Shown piece after piece: positions 11,209 to 22,567 of a stretch of 64,000 nt of DNA. The notes below the pieces were generated by a model. The model worked only from the letters and a program-made list of their open reading frames with translations. It ran no database searches and was not told where the DNA came from. This DNA is from Larix kaempferi (taxonomy: Eukaryota; Streptophyta; Pinopsida; Pinales; Pinaceae): NCBI GenBank assembly GCA_027924585.1, contig BSBM01000608.1, forward strand, positions 8,248,501-8,312,500, given 5' to 3'. Both the position numbers and the translations under genes were made by a program. Each line of letters starts with the position of its first letter. The stretch's first letter is position 1.

Positions 11209-11433
11209 ATGCCTAGAAAAAACACCAATAGACCTCCTCCACCAATAATACCAGTTGTTACAAGGATCCAAACTCAAGCATCCACATCTACAGAACAACC
11301 AGTACAAGATCCAACCATAGTACCTGCTACACCAGTAACAGGACTAGAAACCCCTTGAACTGAAATTATCTTCTTCTCACCTACTAGGGGACCTCTAAAC
11401 CTTGAGCAATTAAGAAAAAGTACACATGATAGT
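11209..11433 (+). pseudogene. Start of element A gag (first copy)
   Basis: The ATG at 11209 opens a frame beginning MPRKNTNRPPPP, a basic, Pro-rich and polar gag N-terminus. It continues to the border of element B at 11434, with a stop where the other copy reads through. A second copy of the same 225 bp, roughly 90% identical by eye, lies on the far side of element B at 33402. This is not explained by a simple insertion. Confidence 0.7.
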
Positions 11434-11699
11434 TGTTAGCACTCAAAATTAACCTTAAGGTTGTGGGAAAAGGTTACTTCAAGGTAACCACAAAAGCAAC
11501 TTTAGGAAAGGGAGTCGGCTTCTTCCTTTCCAAAGAAGGATCTCTCACTGATTGTTTAGCAAGGCCATAGGTATGAATAAGAATTAAAATCAGATTATGG
11601 TTTGGTTGAAATAGGGCAAGCATTCATTGGACAATGGAGTCAAAATATAACACATATATCAATTAACAGTGTTGTGGCATGGAATTTTATAGAAAGGAA

Positions 11700-12402
11700 T
11701 GTTAGAACATTTTTCCACCTATGTACATTAATCATTTATTAATGATGATTAATTAGCCCAAGTGATTAATGATTACATCCCTAAGTTGATTAGTTGGTAA
11801 ATGGTCAAATTATCATGAACTGGTTAGCAATGTGAACAAGTGCTGAGTCAAACCAGCTTTGTGGAGCGCTCCCCAGGACAATTAATGCACTCAGCATGCC
11901 TAGAGCGCCCTCCTCAGGTCATTTAATGCACTCAGCATGCTTCTCTTCTACCTAGGGCGCATTTGCTCACTTTGTGGACAATCTTGCCTTGTTTTTTCAT
12001 ATTTTTGACCAATTTTAGACTCCAAACCTCTAACCAACCAGTTTCTTCACATGTGTGAGGTCACATGGGCCTGTCCAGTCATTCCCAGCATTCACACAGC
12101 AGATTCGAACCAGTTTGGGATGGTTTGGGATATTTTGGTCAACCTAGGGGGGTTTGAGCTATTTCTAAGCTAGATCAGTGTGAACACTCCAGATGGATTC
12201 GAATTCTTCCAGATTTGTATATATGGGTGTTCTTAACCTTTGTTAAGGTTGGACAGTTAATAATATTGACATTATTCACCAATTCATGTGTATTGTTCTT
12301 CATTCATTTAAATTTTTTATGCTAATTCTTGCAAATGTTGTGCAATCTTTCACCAGTGAGGAATCCACAGTAGCTAGATTCAACTGTGCTTGAGATTTTA
12401 CA
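11700..12402 (+). repeat. 5' LTR of the gag-only copia element
   Basis: TGTTAGAACA...GATTTTACA. A TATA-like TATATAT is at 12218-12224, about 180 bp before the LTR end. It differs from the 3' LTR at about 11996 (T for G) and 12086 (C for T). Confidence 0.95.
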
Positions 12403-12414
12403 TGGTATCAGAGC
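12403..12414 (+). promoter_or_regulatory. Primer-binding site, initiator tRNA-Met type
   Basis: TGGTATCAGAGC directly follows the 5' LTR. It is the canonical plant copia primer-binding site complementary to the 3' end of initiator tRNA-Met. Confidence 0.95.
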
Positions 12415-12623
12415 TCTTGGAGCTAGAATTCGAACCAGCAGACTGTTGTAGTGGATTGCCAGAAACAGTGGAGAAACCACATAATTCCTGAGGCCATTGC
12501 CTTGAGCTTACTGGAGAAATCTAGTGGCTCCTCTCAGGTGTGATGCTCTCCCGAATGCACCCACTATCCATACAGGGTTCGAATCTGTGAGTGTAGATCC
12601 CTCCAGAGTGATTTGAGAGTTGT

Positions 12624-14633
12624 TTGCAGGTATTGGAGTTCAGCATTGTCAGCAAGTGCGAATTGCAGCAGAGGAGAATGGAGCCATCTCACCCAAACGT
12701 GCTCACACCCTTCAACTATTTCGATTGGAAGGCAGAAATGGTGATTTTGCTGAGATCCAAGGGTCTCTACAGAATCACGATGGGCACTGAGGTTGAGCCA
12801 AACTCAGCTGTGGAGAAATCCAAGTTTTTTAACAGAATGGATGAGGCATTTGGCCTCCTTTGTCTCAGCATTTCGAGAGACCTCCTGTTTCATGTAGAAA
12901 GTCTAGCAACTCCAAATGAAGTGTGGCTCAAGCTTGAGACACTGTTTGGAAAGACTGATGAGATGAGAGGCCACCAGCTCGAAAATGAGCTTGTCTCACT
13001 GAGCCCAGGGAATTTCGATTCCATCCAGGACTTCTTCACCAAGTTCAAGAACTTGGTCTTGCAAATCAGACAATGTGGCATAGAAAAGAAAGAAGAACAG
13101 TTGGTGTTGTCCATTCTCTCCAAATTGGGTTCTGAATACTCAGTTTTTGTGTCTTCCTTCAACTCCACAAGGCTCACAGTTAGAGGTTGGAAGATGCCAT
13201 CTTTGGCTGACTTCATGGAGATGCTAACTCAAGAGCAAGACAAGCTGGTCTTGATGGGCTCCATCAAGCAAAAAGACCAAGTTCTTGCAGCTGGAGATTC
13301 GAAATATGGAAGAGGCAAGCAAAAACCAAAGGGGCCGAAACCTCAAGAGAAGAAGATGAAGGAGAAGAAGCATTCAAGTGATGAAAGCTCAAGTTCAAGT
13401 GATGAAGATTCAAAAGTCAAGAAGATGAAGAGCAAGAAAGAGAAGCCCAAATGTGGTTATTGCAGAGGTTCTCACAATGAAAAATCATGTTTCAGAAAGA
13501 AGATAGACATTCTAACCAAGCTACTTGAAGAACATAACATTGATGTTCCAGATTTTGCAAGAAGAGAAGAAGCCAAGCTCTCTTTGGAACAAGATCATTG
13601 CCTCTATGCCACATGCAAAGGTAAAAAGCTCTATGATTTGGGTGAAAGAGCCAAATATTTTTCTGATATCTCTGTTTCTGATTTACATTCTGATATATCA
13701 GATTCAGAAAAATCAGTCTCTTCCCTGAAAGAATCTCCATCCAGTTCACCGAAGCTTTCTCCCAATACTAGTAATTTTTCACTAGTTTTTGACATGCCTT
13801 CTGAAAGCTCTTTCCCACTTCAATCAGATCTTTCATATTCTGATATGGAAGATAATATGCAGGCTGATATACAGGTTATGACAGCCATCAAACCATTTCC
13901 CCAACCATCGGATGCCCAAAAGACCACACAAACCCCAAGTTCTACAGTTGGAAAATCTCACAATTTTATTGTTTCCAAAACTGTGTCACTGATCTATCTT
14001 GGTTTTATGTCTTGCATATCATTCCTTGGTTGGACAGCCATGTCATTGGCTATCATGGGACTGTTGTTCCACATGTCTGGACCTGATCTTACCACCTATG
14101 GTTCAAAACTCAAGTCTCCAGACCCTTCAAGTTTGCTCAACTGTCAGTATGATCCAGTTACACACACTTCTCTTACTGTAAAACCATTCGATCATGGAGA
14201 CATTATACCTCTAGTTTTTGCTGCTCCATATGGCTCCTATTCTGATATATCAGAGCCACATGATCTCTATTACAGATTTGGGAAGGTGCTACATCAGTTC
14301 GGAAGGAAGATTCATGGTTTGATTTGCCATGTGGAAGCTCCTCAAAATGCAGATTTTGTTGAGATTTTTGATGTTCTTTGGGAAGGATTTTGCAGAGATA
14401 TCTTTTCCATTATTGATCATGTATTCATATCAGAGTATGTATGCAGCAAGAAGCATTCTTATAATGCTCCCCCATCATCAAATGATGAGATTCAAGGAGC
14501 CTTCCAACATGTTTTTTCCCTACAAAACATTGAAGAATTGGTGCATGATCATGACATCCACAACATCTTCACCAAGTATTTCAGCAAGAAGTTGTTCATT
14601 CAACTCATTCAAGTGAAGAACAAGACCTGTTGA
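12624..14633 (+). CDS. gag: Copia gag-like protein with a novel C-terminal half (669 aa, open)
   Basis: Residues from about 60 to 200 match the copia gag fold (UBN2 type: SISRDLLFHVESLATPNEVW, then the region with FTKFKNLVLQIRQCG). A Lys/Ser/Glu-rich stretch follows (about 225-275). Then comes a zinc knuckle CGYCRGSHNEKSC (about 277-289; Cys-x2-Cys-x3-His-x4-Cys, one residue shorter than the classic spacing). After a Ser-rich linker there is a hydrophobic stretch near 455-482, long enough to span a membrane, and about 185 residues I do not recognise. No protease, integrase or RT motif occurs. The first ATG is 12624; the ATG at 12678 (MEPSHPNV) looks more like a natural gag start. Capsid function is inferred; the C-terminal half might be a captured host sequence. 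The ORF is the only intact long one in the window. Confidence 0.9.
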   Translation: MQVLEFSIVSKCELQQRRMEPSHPNVLTPFNYFDWKAEMVILLRSKGLYRITMGTEVEPNSAVEKSKFFNRMDEAFGLLCLSISRDLLFHVESLATPNEVWLKLETLFGKTDEMRGHQLENELVSLSPGNFDSIQDFFTKFKNLVLQIRQCGIEKKEEQLVLSILSKLGSEYSVFVSSFNSTRLTVRGWKMPSLADFMEMLTQEQDKLVLMGSIKQKDQVLAAGDSKYGRGKQKPKGPKPQEKKMKEKKHSSDESSSSSDEDSKVKKMKSKKEKPKCGYCRGSHNEKSCFRKKIDILTKLLEEHNIDVPDFARREEAKLSLEQDHCLYATCKGKKLYDLGERAKYFSDISVSDLHSDISDSEKSVSSLKESPSSSPKLSPNTSNFSLVFDMPSESSFPLQSDLSYSDMEDNMQADIQVMTAIKPFPQPSDAQKTTQTPSSTVGKSHNFIVSKTVSLIYLGFMSCISFLGWTAMSLAIMGLLFHMSGPDLTTYGSKLKSPDPSSLLNCQYDPVTHTSLTVKPFDHGDIIPLVFAAPYGSYSDISEPHDLYYRFGKVLHQFGRKIHGLICHVEAPQNADFVEIFDVLWEGFCRDIFSIIDHVFISEYVCSKKHSYNAPPSSNDEIQGAFQHVFSLQNIEELVHDHDIHNIFTKYFSKKLFIQLIQVKNKTC

Positions 14634-14801
14634 AGACCTTTTGATCATCTCTGTATCATGTCCATTCTTGAGGGAGGATTTTTCCCATGTGGTTTTGCCT
14701 CTTTCCTCATTTTACATGGACAAATAAATTTTATGATGTAAAAGGTGACTTGAGCCTAGTTGCCAAGGCCTTAATTTTTGATATTTCACTAAGTCTAGCT
14801 T

Positions 14802-14810
14802 AAGGGGGGG
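14802..14810 (+). promoter_or_regulatory. Polypurine tract of the copia element
   Basis: AAGGGGGGG abuts the 3' LTR, the normal site for plus-strand priming. Confidence 0.92.
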
Positions 14811-15513
14811 TGTTAGAACATTTTTCCACCTATGTACATTAATCATTTATTAATGATGATTAATTAGCCCAAGTGATTAATGATTACATCCCTAAGTTGA
14901 TTAGTTGGTAAATGGTCAAATTATCATGAACTGGTTAGCAATGTGAACAAGTGCTGAGTCAAACCAGCTTTGTGGAGCGCTCCCCAGGACAATTAATGCA
15001 CTCAGCATGCCTAGAGCGCCCTCCTCAGGTCATTTAATGCACTCAGCATGCTTCTCTTCTACCTAGGGCGCATTTGCTCACTTTGTGGACAATCTTGCCT
15101 TGTTTTGTCATATTTTTGACCAATTTTAGACTCCAAACCTCTAACCAACCAGTTTCTTCACATGTGTGAGGTCACATGGGCCTGTCCAGTCATTCCTAGC
15201 ATTCACACAGCAGATTCGAACCAGTTTGGGATGGTTTGGGATATTTTGGTCAACCTAGGGGGGTTTGAGCTATTTCTAAGCTAGATCAGTGTGAACACTC
15301 CAGATGGATTCGAATTCTTCCAGATTTGTATATATGGGTGTTCTTAACCTTTGTTAAGGTTGGACAGTTAATAATATTGACATTATTCACCAATTCATGT
15401 GTATTGTTCTTCATTCATTTAAATTTTTTATGCTAATTCTTGCAAATGTTGTGCAATCTTTCACCAGTGAGGAATCCACAGTAGCTAGATTCAACTGTGC
15501 TTGAGATTTTACA
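14811..15513 (+). repeat. 3' LTR of the gag-only copia element
   Basis: 703 bp, same length as the 5' LTR, two mismatches seen. Followed by the target duplication AGGAA. Confidence 0.95.
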
Positions 15514-16133
15514 AGGAAAGATAGTTACTCATTTACAGTCAAAATGCTGGTGTCTAGTGATAAAGAAGAAATGAAGAACAATCCATTAACATGGGCATCT
15601 AACAAGGATGAATCTAATGCTAACTTTAGTAGAAAGATTCGGTGAATATCTGAAATAAATAGACAGAGCATAAATGTATGAATTATGTACTATCAAACAC
15701 TTATTCCAGACATGAAAAAGATAAAAAAAAATGGAATAGATAACAAGGAACACATTCACATGAGGAAAGAAGATACAGACTGTAAAGTAAATAACACAGG
15801 AATCTCTGCCAAGTACCAGCCTCGGGTATGCAATTTATTAAGGATAGATCTCAAAAACAAAACTCAATTTCTCACGTGTTCCAACCCCTTTTTTCTTTCT
15901 ATTACATGTGAATATATAGGAGATGATACATCAACCTTCCAGCTTGAAATATTCTGACCTAACCTCCAAAACAGAAAGCTATTACAAAGAGATGACACCT
16001 ATACAGACAAGTCTATCATCCTCGAGAATTAGTTACAAGAAAAACACAAGTGCTAACAAGTAGGATTAACTGCCTTTACATATGCCAATGAGCATTTACT
16101 AACTAGTAACAACTCCTAGTAAATAAACAAAAC

Positions 16134-19100
16134 CTAAGTAACCAAGTCTTCAGACTGCAAAGCTCCACGATATTCAAAAATATTTACGCATGGAGTGTTA
16201 GCTTGTATTTTCCATACTTTTCCACAAGATTCCACTGGTTGGTAGCTAGAAAATATGATGTGGCCACCTCATTTAGCAATACTCATAATTCTGTATGGTC
16301 TCTGTATGAATAGCTCTGAAGGTATGCACAAGCCTCTTTGAAAACCAGGACGAAGTCAAACTCCCTTATTGACTTATCCACCATTGTTTTTCCATACAGT
16401 GATTAGGTCATGAAAACAAAGTCTCTATAATCCAAGCTGCATCCCACCAACTTGTCTTGATACCCCTTCTGTGTCAGCATGGTGCCATATTCTTCCCAAA
16501 ATAGTGGAAGCCCTTTCTTAAATAATGGATCAAACATATCTTTAAAGAGCTTCAATTGGTGTGCCATAATATATATTCTGGCTTGGACTGTTGCTAATTG
16601 TTGATTTTTGTTTATCACCTTCCTAGCCCAAATGATGGTGGATAGCCTATCATTTATGCCTACTTCTTTTACTTCATCCTCAGTTAAGCCATTCAAAAAC
16701 TCTATGGCATTCTCAACGCATTCTATAGGACTCTTATTCAAATTTTCCTTCACTGCTGTTACACTTTGCTTGGCCAACTTAATTACAGTCTCTTTGTCTA
16801 GAACAAAGTCCAGGTAGGGTCTTAATTTGTCTACTTCAGCTATAACATCATCCCAAATAACCTGTTTCGCCTCCTATAGTGATGCTTGACCTGTAGCCTA
16901 CTTTATTAATTCATCATATTCAACCTATAACTCTAGGTACTTATCTTCCCAAGTATTCTTCTCTTGCTCTTCTTCTGTAACTCTGCTTTCTAGATATGCA
17001 TTCTGCTTCTGCAACTTCACTGGCTCTAAGTCGTTTAGACTTACCTGTTCCATAGCCTGCATAATGGAGAAATCCATGGATTCAATTGAGGAAGAAGTAA
17101 CCATACTCTCCAACTCTTTTCCTTTCTCCTGGAATTTATTTTCCAAATATTAAGATCTAGCCTTCAGATTCTTCTCACTCTCCACTATAAGGGACATATC
17201 CCTTTGGAACTGCACTTATTTCTCTTCAAGCTTCCCCAATTTTTCTTTACAATCCGTGAATTCATTTTTCAACTCTTCTCTTTTCTCCTCCATCTCTATT
17301 AAATCAGATGCTTCTACCAGCTGGATGGAAGGAATCTTCAGTTTCTTCAGTGATTGAATAGTGTTGTGTTTCTCATTCAACGGATTTTGTATACTAGCCC
17401 TCTTGTCTGCCTGGCCTTCACTAGCCAATATTTCATCCTGCATCTTTTTTATTTGTGCCTTGTGAGCTTTGTTCTCACTCTTTCTTGTCTATGTTGATTC
17501 CCAACCTTATCCTTACTGGATTGTAATTTGGACAATTCAAATGCAGCTTTTAACAATTTGGCATAAATAACATCTTCAGTCTCTTTATGTAAATGGATCA
17601 TGTCAGGGATGGGAATGTCCTCCGGGGTTCATTTTCTCCTCAGTGGCCTTATCTTTGGTTGCTAGGGCCAAATTCAAAGTGTTCTGAGCATGGCTTCTAA
17701 TAGTGACTAAAGACACATTCTTGTTGGATATCTGTCTAACCTCTGCATACAGATTTGATTCCTTTGAATCTACCTCTTAATTCTCCTTATGTTCATCCAA
17801 CAACTGTGATCTACTTTCGCCTTGTGCAACAGGCTCAGTAGCTGATTTATCAAATACATATTCCTTGATTTCAAAGGCAGGTACTTTGGCCTCCACCTGT
17901 TTCTTCTTACCTCGACTAGTCTTCACCTGTACAATCTGTTTCCCTACTTCCTCCACTTTTTCCTCTTTGGCGCTCTCTCTATTCCCTCATCTTCAACATC
18001 CATGGAATCAATGAATTCCACTGTGTTGGGTTTCTCAGAGCCACTGGCAAGGGATATAATTGCTCCAACTGCTGGGACCAAGATGGAGGTTCCATGTAAT
18101 GGTGATGTGGATTTCGGTACCAAAGAAGTGGAGTCTTCCTATACATCTACGTCCATCTGAATTTTGCTGGGATATTCCAACCAGTTAGCAGTCTCTGCCA
18201 TACCTACAAGATCAAAATGTACAAAGCCCTTTTTGTTACTTTCTTTCCTCCTGTTGGAGATGATGTGATGGGGATCATAGTTGATGGAAACCTTTGTTTG
18301 AAATCCCAATTCTCTTATCGTACACTCAATGGATGAAACCGAATCCTTACTCTTGATGATGAATGGGGCTACATCCCATGGAAAAGCAATGTCTGAAGCC
18401 TTCTTATGATCTAAGAAATGTTCAGTTTCCACCCTTAACTTCTTCCTGATAAATTCCAAGGAAAACAATCTAGGAGTTAGAAAAGCTGGAAGTACATAAG
18501 GTGAATGGGAAAACCCATATACTCTGATCACTGTGCCATGTTTCAACATAAACCAATATCCAGTTTTATTCTCAGGAGAAGGTTGCAACATCTCCTTCAT
18601 CTCTGCTAACACTCTAGGCAATCTTTTATGATAAAAAACATTGTAAACCTATGACATGAGGTTGTTCATGAACTTGCTGTAATCTTTCTGCATTTCCTTT
18701 GTGAGCATTATCTCAGGCAGCTGCAAATTTTCTTCATTAAAGGGAAAGAACATACTCAACAAATATGATTGGAATATAAAACTCATGGTCCTGTGGAAGT
18801 CCACTAGCTGAGAATGGATATTCTCAACTAGGGACTCGTCAAACTTAAGGCAAGCACACTGTACTGACTGGTTAGACTCCTCATACTCTAATGGCAGGTG
18901 CTAAGGTTGAAAAGCAAACTCATTGGGGGTTTAGTGACATACATATCTGTGTCTAAACCTAATAATTGGCTAATCATGGTTATGGAACGCTTGGATTCTT
19001 CAGTAAAGAGATGGACTTTGACTGGGAAAGCAGGGTCATGTAATGGGACACTAGGTTTTAGGAAAACCCAGTATAAACTTTGTTTTAATTCAATTGTAGA

Positions 19101-19512
19101 CTACCTGCAATACTGAATCAGGGATTCTTCTTTGTAATCTTTTTTCCTTCAGACTGAACTCATCGGGAATTGACAGGGATTTTCCTATAACTACAGGTCT
19201 GACAGGACACAAAATATTTGAACTAGACGCATCCATAATCACCCTCTCAAAGGAGGAGTAATTAATAGATCACCAGTCGACGAACTTAGGGCATATTAGG
19301 GTTTGGTTGACTGAGAAAAACTGGAAAAATGACCTGTATACCTTATTCACATCTATATTCTAGTTCCTAATCATTTCTAGCGTGTGTTTTACTGTTTCAA
19401 TGGGTCCATTTGTCAATACTGTGTCATGGACCTCAGCATCTCTGTCTTCTAATAGCTCCTTTATTTTCTGGTGCTCAAAACCTGGGGGTTCTACTTCTCC
19501 AAGCTCAGCCAT
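16134..19512 (-). pseudogene. LTR-encoded protein of element B, 3' LTR copy (about 1,126 codons, decayed)
   Basis: On the minus strand the frame runs from ATG at 19512 (MAELGEVEPPGFEHQK) to TAG at 16134. Layout: acidic N-terminus; a helical region with FPVEFHIF-like sequence; a conserved core at 18139-18621 (GTVIRVYGFSHSPYVLPAFL, then FPWDVAPFIIKSKDS); a Ser/Pro linker; then a long coiled-coil half (17443 down to about 16925, Glu/Lys heptads); and a C-terminal helical part with LSTIIWARKVIN and LFKDMFDPLFKKGLPLFW. No known family is recognised. The core and order match the protein in the LTR of element A. Broken by several stops and frameshifts; the TAG at 16898-16900 is shared with the other LTR copy. 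Confidence 0.7.
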
Positions 19513-19661
19513 TTCAATAGTTTACTGAGATGACAAGAGGCCTACCTCGTTAACTAACAGCTGGTCCAAGGTCCGTTACTAAGGTGGCGGCTTTCTGCAC
19601 TGTCGTCATATTTCAATTTCCGATGCATAGGACAGATAATATCCAGATCCCTGTGCAAAAG

Positions 19662-19673
19662 TATTTTTATATT
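19662..19673 (-). promoter_or_regulatory. Candidate TATA box in the LTR of element B
   Basis: On the minus strand AATATAAAAATA lies about 150 bp upstream of the LTR ORF start at 19512. The same sequence is conserved at 32607-32618 in the other LTR. It would put the transcription start before the ORF. Confidence 0.5.
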
Positions 19674-20466
19674 ATTTATCCTTTCATATTATTCTTGCAC
19701 CTCTTGCGATAAAGTAATTCTTTGAGCCGTCCATCTGCACGATCGATCCGGGGTTGTTGATCTCTTTCCTTGTTTAACTCCACAATCCTTTGCAGTCTTC
19801 ATCCTTTCAAATGTTTCCTTCCTTGAACCTCTATCCCACAAAGCCAATGCTGACCACAGATCTAATCCTTGCCCACATCTCAGTCGTCCCAAGGTGCGGC
19901 CCCTACCAAAAATTGCAAATCTGGAAAGTGTTGGTTGTTTGTGCATGTTGAATCTGCAAAACAAATGCCCACCGTTGATGCTCATCTCTGGTAGATCTAC
20001 GTCGTCAAAACATGTGGATCCTACCGCCACTTAGAAGATTAGAAAAGTTCATTTCCCCGTGCATGTATAATCGACGAACTATTTCAAAACCGTAGATCTC
20101 TTTTCCCGCCCGATGATCTGATCACTGATTTTCTCGCGGGTTTAGCAACACTCCAACCATACTCTACCATGCATCTTACCCTTGTGAACTTTCTTGTAGC
20201 CGTCGATCTCTCCTACCATAGATCTGCCCCGTCCGTTCCTGTCCGCACATTACATTGAGTAGATTTTCACATTCCAATCCCATTTGCAAAGCTACTTAGA
20301 AATTTCGATTTTCTCCATTTCATACCTAGGAAAACACCTCTAATATCTCATAAATATTCTTAGCATGCCTTCTAGATCAGATTGACTTAAGAAATTTTGG
20401 GGTTTCATTCTTCATTTGCAAAGCTCTAACCCTTCCCGATTTATCAACCCAAAACTAGTGCTAACA

Positions 20467-20724
20467 ACTGGCTCCAATTGGGGATGCTATCCTCCCTACG
20501 AGGTAGCAAAGAACCTCGTAGACCAAGCGCTTGATCCATTGGGATGTTCTCAAAAAAATCAAACTACTGTTTTTTTAATTTTTTTGTATAGAAAATAAAG
20601 TAAATGGCTACCCCTCTAGCTCTGAGGGCCTTCTCCTCGGGCTTCCAATCTCTTGGTTCACCATCTGTGCTGATAAAATGTAAAGAAATATATACACCTA
20701 TTGTACAAAAGTTACCTGTCATCC
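20467..20724 (-). other. Spacer between integrase and 3' LTR of element B
   Basis: Decayed continuation of the integrase C-terminal tail followed by a short non-coding stretch. No purine tract touches the LTR. Nothing else is visible. Confidence 0.5.
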
Positions 20725-22089
20725 TCAGGACAGGCAATCCATTAGAAATATTCCATTTACCGGGCCACTTCCCAGCTGAGACCCATCCCGATGCTCCAAA
20801 ATGAATGAATTTGCACCTCTATATCCTGCAATGATGTATGGACCTACCCACATATGATCAAACTTCCCATGCTTGTCTTCTCTAGAAGCATCCCACTTTA
20901 ACACCAAATCATCAATCTGGAACTGTTCTTCCTTAACCTTCCTATCGAAAGTACTTTTCATTTTCTCCTGATGTACTTGTACTTTGTCATAGGCTTTATC
21001 TCTCATCTCATTCAGTTCTATTATCTGATTTATTCTTCTCTGCATATGGTTTGGTTCATCTTCATGTCCCTGCAACAATTTCATGACATGCATCCCTAAA
21101 GATGTTGGAAAAACAACTTCTGCTCCATATACTAACTGGAATGGTGACATCCCAATTTCTCTTTTTGTGCTAACCCTGTCAACCCACAAGGCATATTTCA
21201 GCTTTGTATGCCAAGCTCTTTTGTTCTCTTCTAACAGTTTCTTGATTATTCTTACCAGGATTTTGTTAGAAGACTCAGCTAATCCATTTCCTTATGGATA
21301 GTAGGAAGTAGAATGGTTCAAGTTGATGTGATATTTATGGAAGAAAATTATCATCTTCTTGGATTTGAAAGCAGCTGCATTGTCTGTCATAATCCTCCTA
21401 GGACATCCAAACGTGGACAAAAATGTTATTCTCTAAAAAATCCATGATCACAGCATCAATGGCTCTCCTTGTGGGTATAGATTCAATCCATTTTGTGAAA
21501 TAATATGTTGTTGTCAGAATCCATCTGTGTTGACCTAAAGAATTTGGATTGATCTCCCCAATGAAATCTAACCCCCACTGTTGGAAGGGTGCCTCTACTG
21601 AAATCGGGTTAAGAGGGAGTGGAACTAGTTTCCTCTTACCATAAAAAATCTGACACTGATTGCATGTGGTAGTCTCTTTATAAACATTAGAAAACATAGT
21701 AGGCCAATAAAAACCAACTCCCATAAGTTTATTTGTTGTTACCTTTCAAGAGTGGTGTCCTCCACAATCTCCTTCATGGAATTCATTCATTGTCTATTGA
21801 GCTTCATCTTCCAATAGGAAATTCAACAATATACCACCAGGGTCTTTCCAGTACAAGTACTGATTCATAATGCAGAACATTGCAGCCTTTAGCTTCACAT
21901 ATCTATCTCTTGTTTTACTCAATCCTGCGGGAGCTTGTAAATTTTGCAATACATATACAATATCCGTGTACCAAGGAGACATCAAAAAACCTGGCATTAC
22001 CTGTATCCATGTGTCAATATGGTTTGAATGACTGGTCATGAAGTTGAGTTGTAAATATTCACAAATAGCCTCAATCATCATTTTGGCAA
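20725..22089 (-). pseudogene. int: Integrase of element B (decayed)
   Basis: In reading order on the minus strand: a His-His/Cys-Cys zinc finger (FHEGDCGGHH, then CNQCQ at about 21655); the catalytic core with LDFIGEI for the first Asp, TDNAAAFKS near 21385 for the second and GNGLAESSNK near 21285 for the Glu; and a C-terminal part with FQLVYGAEVVFPTS and a GPY/F-type motif (GKFDHMWVGPYII). So the full DDE triad and both flanking domains are present. Stops or frameshifts lie near 21794, 21398 and 21290. It would join element DNA to host DNA. The order RT, RNase H, integrase marks Ty3/gypsy. Confidence 0.88.
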
Positions 22090-22567
22090 GTCCTTGTCCT
22101 TTAATCAACTTGGCAGGTTTGATTTCAAGATTATACTCTAATAATACAACAATCCACTTTGTCATCTTCCCTTCTGGATCTGGTTGGGTAAGAATGCTCT
22201 TCACTGCATTACTTGGAACATATGCAACAATGTGTGAATGGAGAATGTACACTCTGAAATATTTCAAAGATTTCACCAAGGCACAGCCCTATTTCTCCAT
22301 GATATAATATTTCAACTCTCCATCTCTCAATAGCTTACTAAAAAATGCTATAGGATGCTCAAAATTTTGACTGTTTTTATGCAATAGGACTCCAACAATA
22401 GTATGCTCATATGCATAGGAGAATACTAGGAAATCTCTAGTGAAATTTGGACTTGCCAAAACTGGAGCTTCATTAATGTCCCCTTTAATACCTTTGAAAG
22501 ATTCTATAGCATCCTCTGTCCATTTTATTTGACTCTCCTTCTTCAGCATGTTAGCAATATTCCTCAA
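22090..22567 (-). pseudogene. Second, degenerate RNase H (after RT) of element B
   Basis: The segment follows RT and has the Ty3/gypsy RNase H layout (WTEDAIESFKGIK, then a strand, then SKLLRDGELKYY). The position that normally reads T-D-A-S for the first catalytic Asp reads FSYAYEHTIVG, without an acidic residue. The final part (KMTKWIVVLLEYNLEIKPAK) is recognisable and includes the usual aromatic-rich end. A stop at 22280 splits it. Loss of the catalytic residue fits a structural 'connection' role once another RNase H is present, as in retroviruses and Tat elements. Confidence 0.8.

Larger units (their letters stand above)
11695..15518 (+). mobile_element. Young gag-only Ty1/copia element (TR-GAG type)
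   Basis: Two 703-bp LTRs (11700-12402, 14811-15513) with only two mismatches by eye, TG...CA ends, and an exact 5-bp target duplication AGGAA (11695-11699, 15514-15518). It has a perfect PBS TGGTATCAGAGC and a polypurine tract AAGGGGGGG. The 2.4-kb interior holds one open ORF with gag features and no protease, integrase or RT. Such elements are known in plants as terminal-repeat gag elements and must borrow pol from a partner. It is inserted in the LTR of element B and is the youngest insertion in the window. Confidence 0.95.
11434..20466 (-). repeat. 3' LTR of element B, interrupted by a copia element
   Basis: It matches 28195-33399 from TGTTAGCACTCAAAAT to AACTAGTGCTAACA at roughly 90% identity by eye. 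It is broken at 11699/15514 by the copia element. It holds a second copy of the LTR ORF (16134-19512, minus strand). In the element's orientation it follows the integrase end at about 20725 with a 260-bp spacer; no classical purine tract touches the LTR. Confidence 0.9.

Noticed and set aside
12624-14633. Reading this ORF as a full copia polyprotein
   Set aside because: After the zinc knuckle there is no protease DTG/DSG loop, no integrase DDE and no RT YVDD; the interior is too short (2.4 kb).
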